Positions 21,876 to 23,651 of a DNA stretch of 23,651 nucleotides are shown here, piece by piece. How positions within the stretch are numbered: position 1 is the stretch's first letter; every line of letters begins with the position of its first letter. The notes under the pieces were generated by a model, which had not been told where the DNA came from, ran no database searches, and was given only the letters and a program-made list of their open reading frames with translations. The position numbers and the translations under genes are program-made. Origin of the DNA: an uncultured Christensenellaceae bacterium (GTDB lineage: Bacteria; Bacillota; Clostridia; Christensenellales; Pumilibacteraceae); assembly GCA_910588315.1 (NCBI GenBank), contig CAJUQF010000012.1:12442-36092 (forward strand), written 5' to 3'.

Positions 21876-23448
21876 TAACAGGGGTATACGCACACCCCGC
21901 CGAAAGAGAAATCGCGTTTGCGGTTTCTTTTTCTTTTGCTCTGTTTTCCTCGTTTGCTCCGTCGTCCGTGCCGTCGGGGTAATCGGGGAAAATCAAATTC
22001 AAAATCAATTCTTCTTTCTGCCCGCTTTTCAAGTGGAATAGCACTTTCATTTTGTCGTCGTATAGCACCACTCTGTAAATAAATGTGTCGATTAGGTCTT
22101 TGCGGTTTTTCGTCTTGGTGTAGTCAAGCGTGCGGAAATGCAACAACCATTTGCGTATGTCGGAATAGGTGTAGTTTATTTGCATTGCCTTTTCTGCGGC
22201 TATGGTGTCGTTGAGTTCCTTGTTCTCGTTCTCTAACTTTTCGATTTGCGACAAAATACTGTCGGTTGCTTTGCCTAACATTAACGCTTGCATTAAGTTG
22301 TTTATTGCCTTTTGGTTATCGGTAACAAGGCTTTCAAGCCGCTTTATCTCGCTTTCGTTGCGCTCCGACTGTATCAGTAAATATGTTTCTGCGGCTACGG
22401 TGTCAATAAATTCGTCCGTCAAAACGCCGTACTTGTTTTTTTTCGTTCCGTCGCCTACAATGGCGGCAATAACTTCGTCCTCGATAAACTGTTTGCGTAC
22501 TGTTCGTTTGTCGCATACGCCTTTGGTCGCGCCTACACACTTATAGTAGTTGTGTATCTTGCCGCTTTTGCTCGTTGAGCTTATACCCGTCAATTTATTG
22601 CCGCAATGCCCGCAAATCAACTTTTCCGACAACAAATATTCGACTTTGGCTTTTCCTCTTGACGGAGCGGCGGCATACTTTTCAAGCACCTTTTGCACCT
22701 CGTCAAAAAGTGGCTCGTCAATGATTTGCGGAATACCGCCGTCAATTTCGTTGCCTTGATAAATGTACTTACCTAAATATCTGCGGTTGCTGAAAAGACT
22801 GTGAAAACTGTTTTTGTTCCACTCTGCGCCCCGTGCCGTTTTAATTCCGCGCTCGTTCAGATAGCGGGCAATTTGTGCATAATTGTAGCCGCTTGCAAGC
22901 ATTTGAAACATTGTTTTGACTATGGGCGCGGTGTCCTCATTGACGATAAAACGCTTTTCCTCGTCCACCTTATAACCGAGCGGAACAGTACCGCCGAAAT
23001 ATTTGCATTTGGACGCCGATATTGAAATACCGCGCTTTATCTTCTGCGACAGTTCGGCGGAATAGTATTCCGCCATACTTTCGAGTACGCCCTCAATGAG
23101 TATGCCGCTTGCGTCGTCCGTGATATTTTCCCGTGCGGAAAGTACGCGAACGCCGTTCTTTTTCAGTTTTGCCTTGTAGGTTGCGCTGTCGTACCTATTA
23201 CGGGCAAAACGGTCTAATTGATAAACAAGCACATAGGCAAAACCTTTCTTTTTGCTGTCCTCAATCATTTGCAAGAATTGGTCGCGTTTGTCGTTCGTAC
23301 CCGTCAAGTGTTCGTCTATGTATTCGTGAACAATACGCAAGCCGTTTCTTTCGGCATACGCATAGCACTCTTTGAGTTGCCCCTCAATAGACTGATAAGT
23401 CTGTTTTGAGCCTGGCGAATACCTTGCATAAATAACTGTGTTTTTCAT
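21811..23448 (-). CDS. Large serine recombinase of a second element
   Basis: This 545-aa site-specific recombinase has an N-terminal resolvase domain (about 1-150) with catalytic Ser11 in YARYS and the DRFARN motif. The recombinase domain (about 150-260) begins near FGGTVPLGYK. A zinc ribbon has Cys279, Cys282, Cys304 and Cys312. A coiled coil (about 350-420) precedes the basic C-terminus. Such enzymes (TndX/TnpX type) integrate and excise conjugative or mobilisable elements. ATG 23448 follows AAAGGAG. The last 20 residues (VEIVGLEPMTYALRTHRSTS) are encoded antisense to tRNA-Ala, which suggests the frame runs into host DNA at the attachment site. The element extends beyond the right edge. Confidence 0.9.
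   Translation of the reverse strand: MKNTVIYARYSPGSKQTYQSIEGQLKECYAYAERNGLRIVHEYIDEHLTGTNDKRDQFLQMIEDSKKKGFAYVLVYQLDRFARNRYDSATYKAKLKKNGVRVLSARENITDDASGILIEGVLESMAEYYSAELSQKIKRGISISASKCKYFGGTVPLGYKVDEEKRFIVNEDTAPIVKTMFQMLASGYNYAQIARYLNERGIKTARGAEWNKNSFHSLFSNRRYLGKYIYQGNEIDGGIPQIIDEPLFDEVQKVLEKYAAAPSRGKAKVEYLLSEKLICGHCGNKLTGISSTSKSGKIHNYYKCVGATKGVCDKRTVRKQFIEDEVIAAIVGDGTKKNKYGVLTDEFIDTVAAETYLLIQSERNESEIKRLESLVTDNQKAINNLMQALMLGKATDSILSQIEKLENENKELNDTIAAEKAMQINYTYSDIRKWLLHFRTLDYTKTKNRKDLIDTFIYRVVLYDDKMKVLFHLKSGQKEELILNLIFPDYPDGTDDGANEENRAKEKETANAISLSAGCAYTPVMVEIVGLEPMTYALRTHRSTS
21902..21938 (+). terminator. Terminator of the tRNA-Val/Ala operon
   Basis: GAAAGAGAAATCG (21902-21914) pairs with CGGTTTCTTTTTC (21921-21933) over 13 bp with two G-U pairs, followed by TTTT. 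It lies inside the 3' coding part of the recombinase gene on the other strand. Confidence 0.6.
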
Positions 23449-23489
23449 TGTGATTTGCTCCTTTGCGCGGTCTGCTTTTGGGTGGACTG

Positions 23490-23525
23490 CGCCTTAATTT
23501 TTTAAGGCGATTATGCTTAATCGCC
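23490..23525. repeat. Two overlapping hairpins upstream of recombinase
   Basis: CGCCTTAA (23490-23497) pairs with TTAAGGCG (23502-23509), and GGCGATTA (23506-23513) pairs with TAATCGCC (23518-23525). The GGCG at 23506-23509 is shared, so the two stems exclude each other. Such alternatives are typical of attenuator leaders. Confidence 0.55.
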
Positions 23526-23550
23526 TCTTAATTAGCCCACCCCACCGATA

Positions 23551-23640
23551 GCGGAAAACCGTCAAGTGTGTAACCGCGCCACGCGCGGCGGCGTTTTATG
23601 CCTAACGGGAGATAAATAGCCGCCCTTGACTGTTTTCCGC
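23551..23640. repeat. 16-bp inverted repeat with internal hairpins
   Basis: GCGGAAAACCGTCAAG (23551-23566) pairs with CTTGACTGTTTTCCGC (23625-23640) at 15 of 16 positions. Inside are CCGCGC/GCGCGG (23574-23579/23583-23588) and GGCGGC/GCCGCC (23587-23592/23619-23624). It may be a transfer origin, recombinase regulatory site or structured leader. Confidence 0.55.
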
Positions 23641-23651
23641 AGAGGTGGTAC

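Noticed and set aside
21653..22041. Frames over tRNA-Val and tRNA-Ala on both strands
   Set aside because: They translate tRNA genes; these are common annotation artefacts.
1..23651. CRISPR arrays, rRNA genes and insertion-sequence transposases
   Set aside because: No regularly spaced direct repeats, rRNA sequences or transposase motifs were seen.

Overview
The window looks like chromosomal DNA of a low-to-medium GC member of the Bacillota, probably an uncultured gut clostridial lineage. The evidence is strong AGGAGG-type ribosome binding sites, TTGACA/TAAAAT promoters, tRNA genes with encoded CCA ends, an archaeal-type AspRS, an Lsa-like ABC-F protein and PcfJ/PcfK-type mobile-element genes. 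The lineage is inferred from gene content only.

Region 1 (1-12.9 kb) is an integrated mobile element whose left end lies outside the window. It opens with a Zot-like P-loop ATPase (5' truncated by the window edge) overlapping an HUH rolling-circle Rep gene. Directly after rep comes a GC-rich block of nested inverted repeats that resembles a replication origin. Next is a strongly AT-rich four-gene cassette of unknown function with its own promoter (2.8-4.6 kb). Facing it on the minus strand is a tightly packed run of 16 genes (12.2-4.7 kb), many with ATGA or TAATG junctions. Most are unknown, but the run includes a PcfK-like/MutS domain I fusion and a PcfJ-like protein. The operon is preceded by an imperfect inverted repeat of about 255 nt. 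The element-like sequence ends in a NUMOD1 homing-endonuclease remnant just past the 3' end of tRNA-Ser(GCU).

Region 2 (12.95-21.9 kb) is a host-like core: tRNA-Ser, a Cys-rich repeat protein, AspRS, RarA, an MmcQ/YjbR-like protein, an Lsa-family ABC-F protein, a short cis-prenyltransferase, a MATE transporter and a tRNA-Val/tRNA-Ala pair. The ABC-F gene has a leader with a six-codon upstream ORF whose codons are complementary to the ABC-F Shine-Dalgarno region. This is the layout expected for antibiotic-induced translational attenuation. The rarA start codon lies almost exactly where its promoter would start transcription, so its mRNA may be leaderless.

Region 3 (about 21.88 kb to the right edge) is the end of a second element. 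A large serine recombinase points into tRNA-Ala(CGC), and its last 20 codons are antisense to the tRNA gene. Upstream of the recombinase are two sets of inverted repeats. Both elements therefore abut tRNA genes, on either side of about 9 kb of host sequence.
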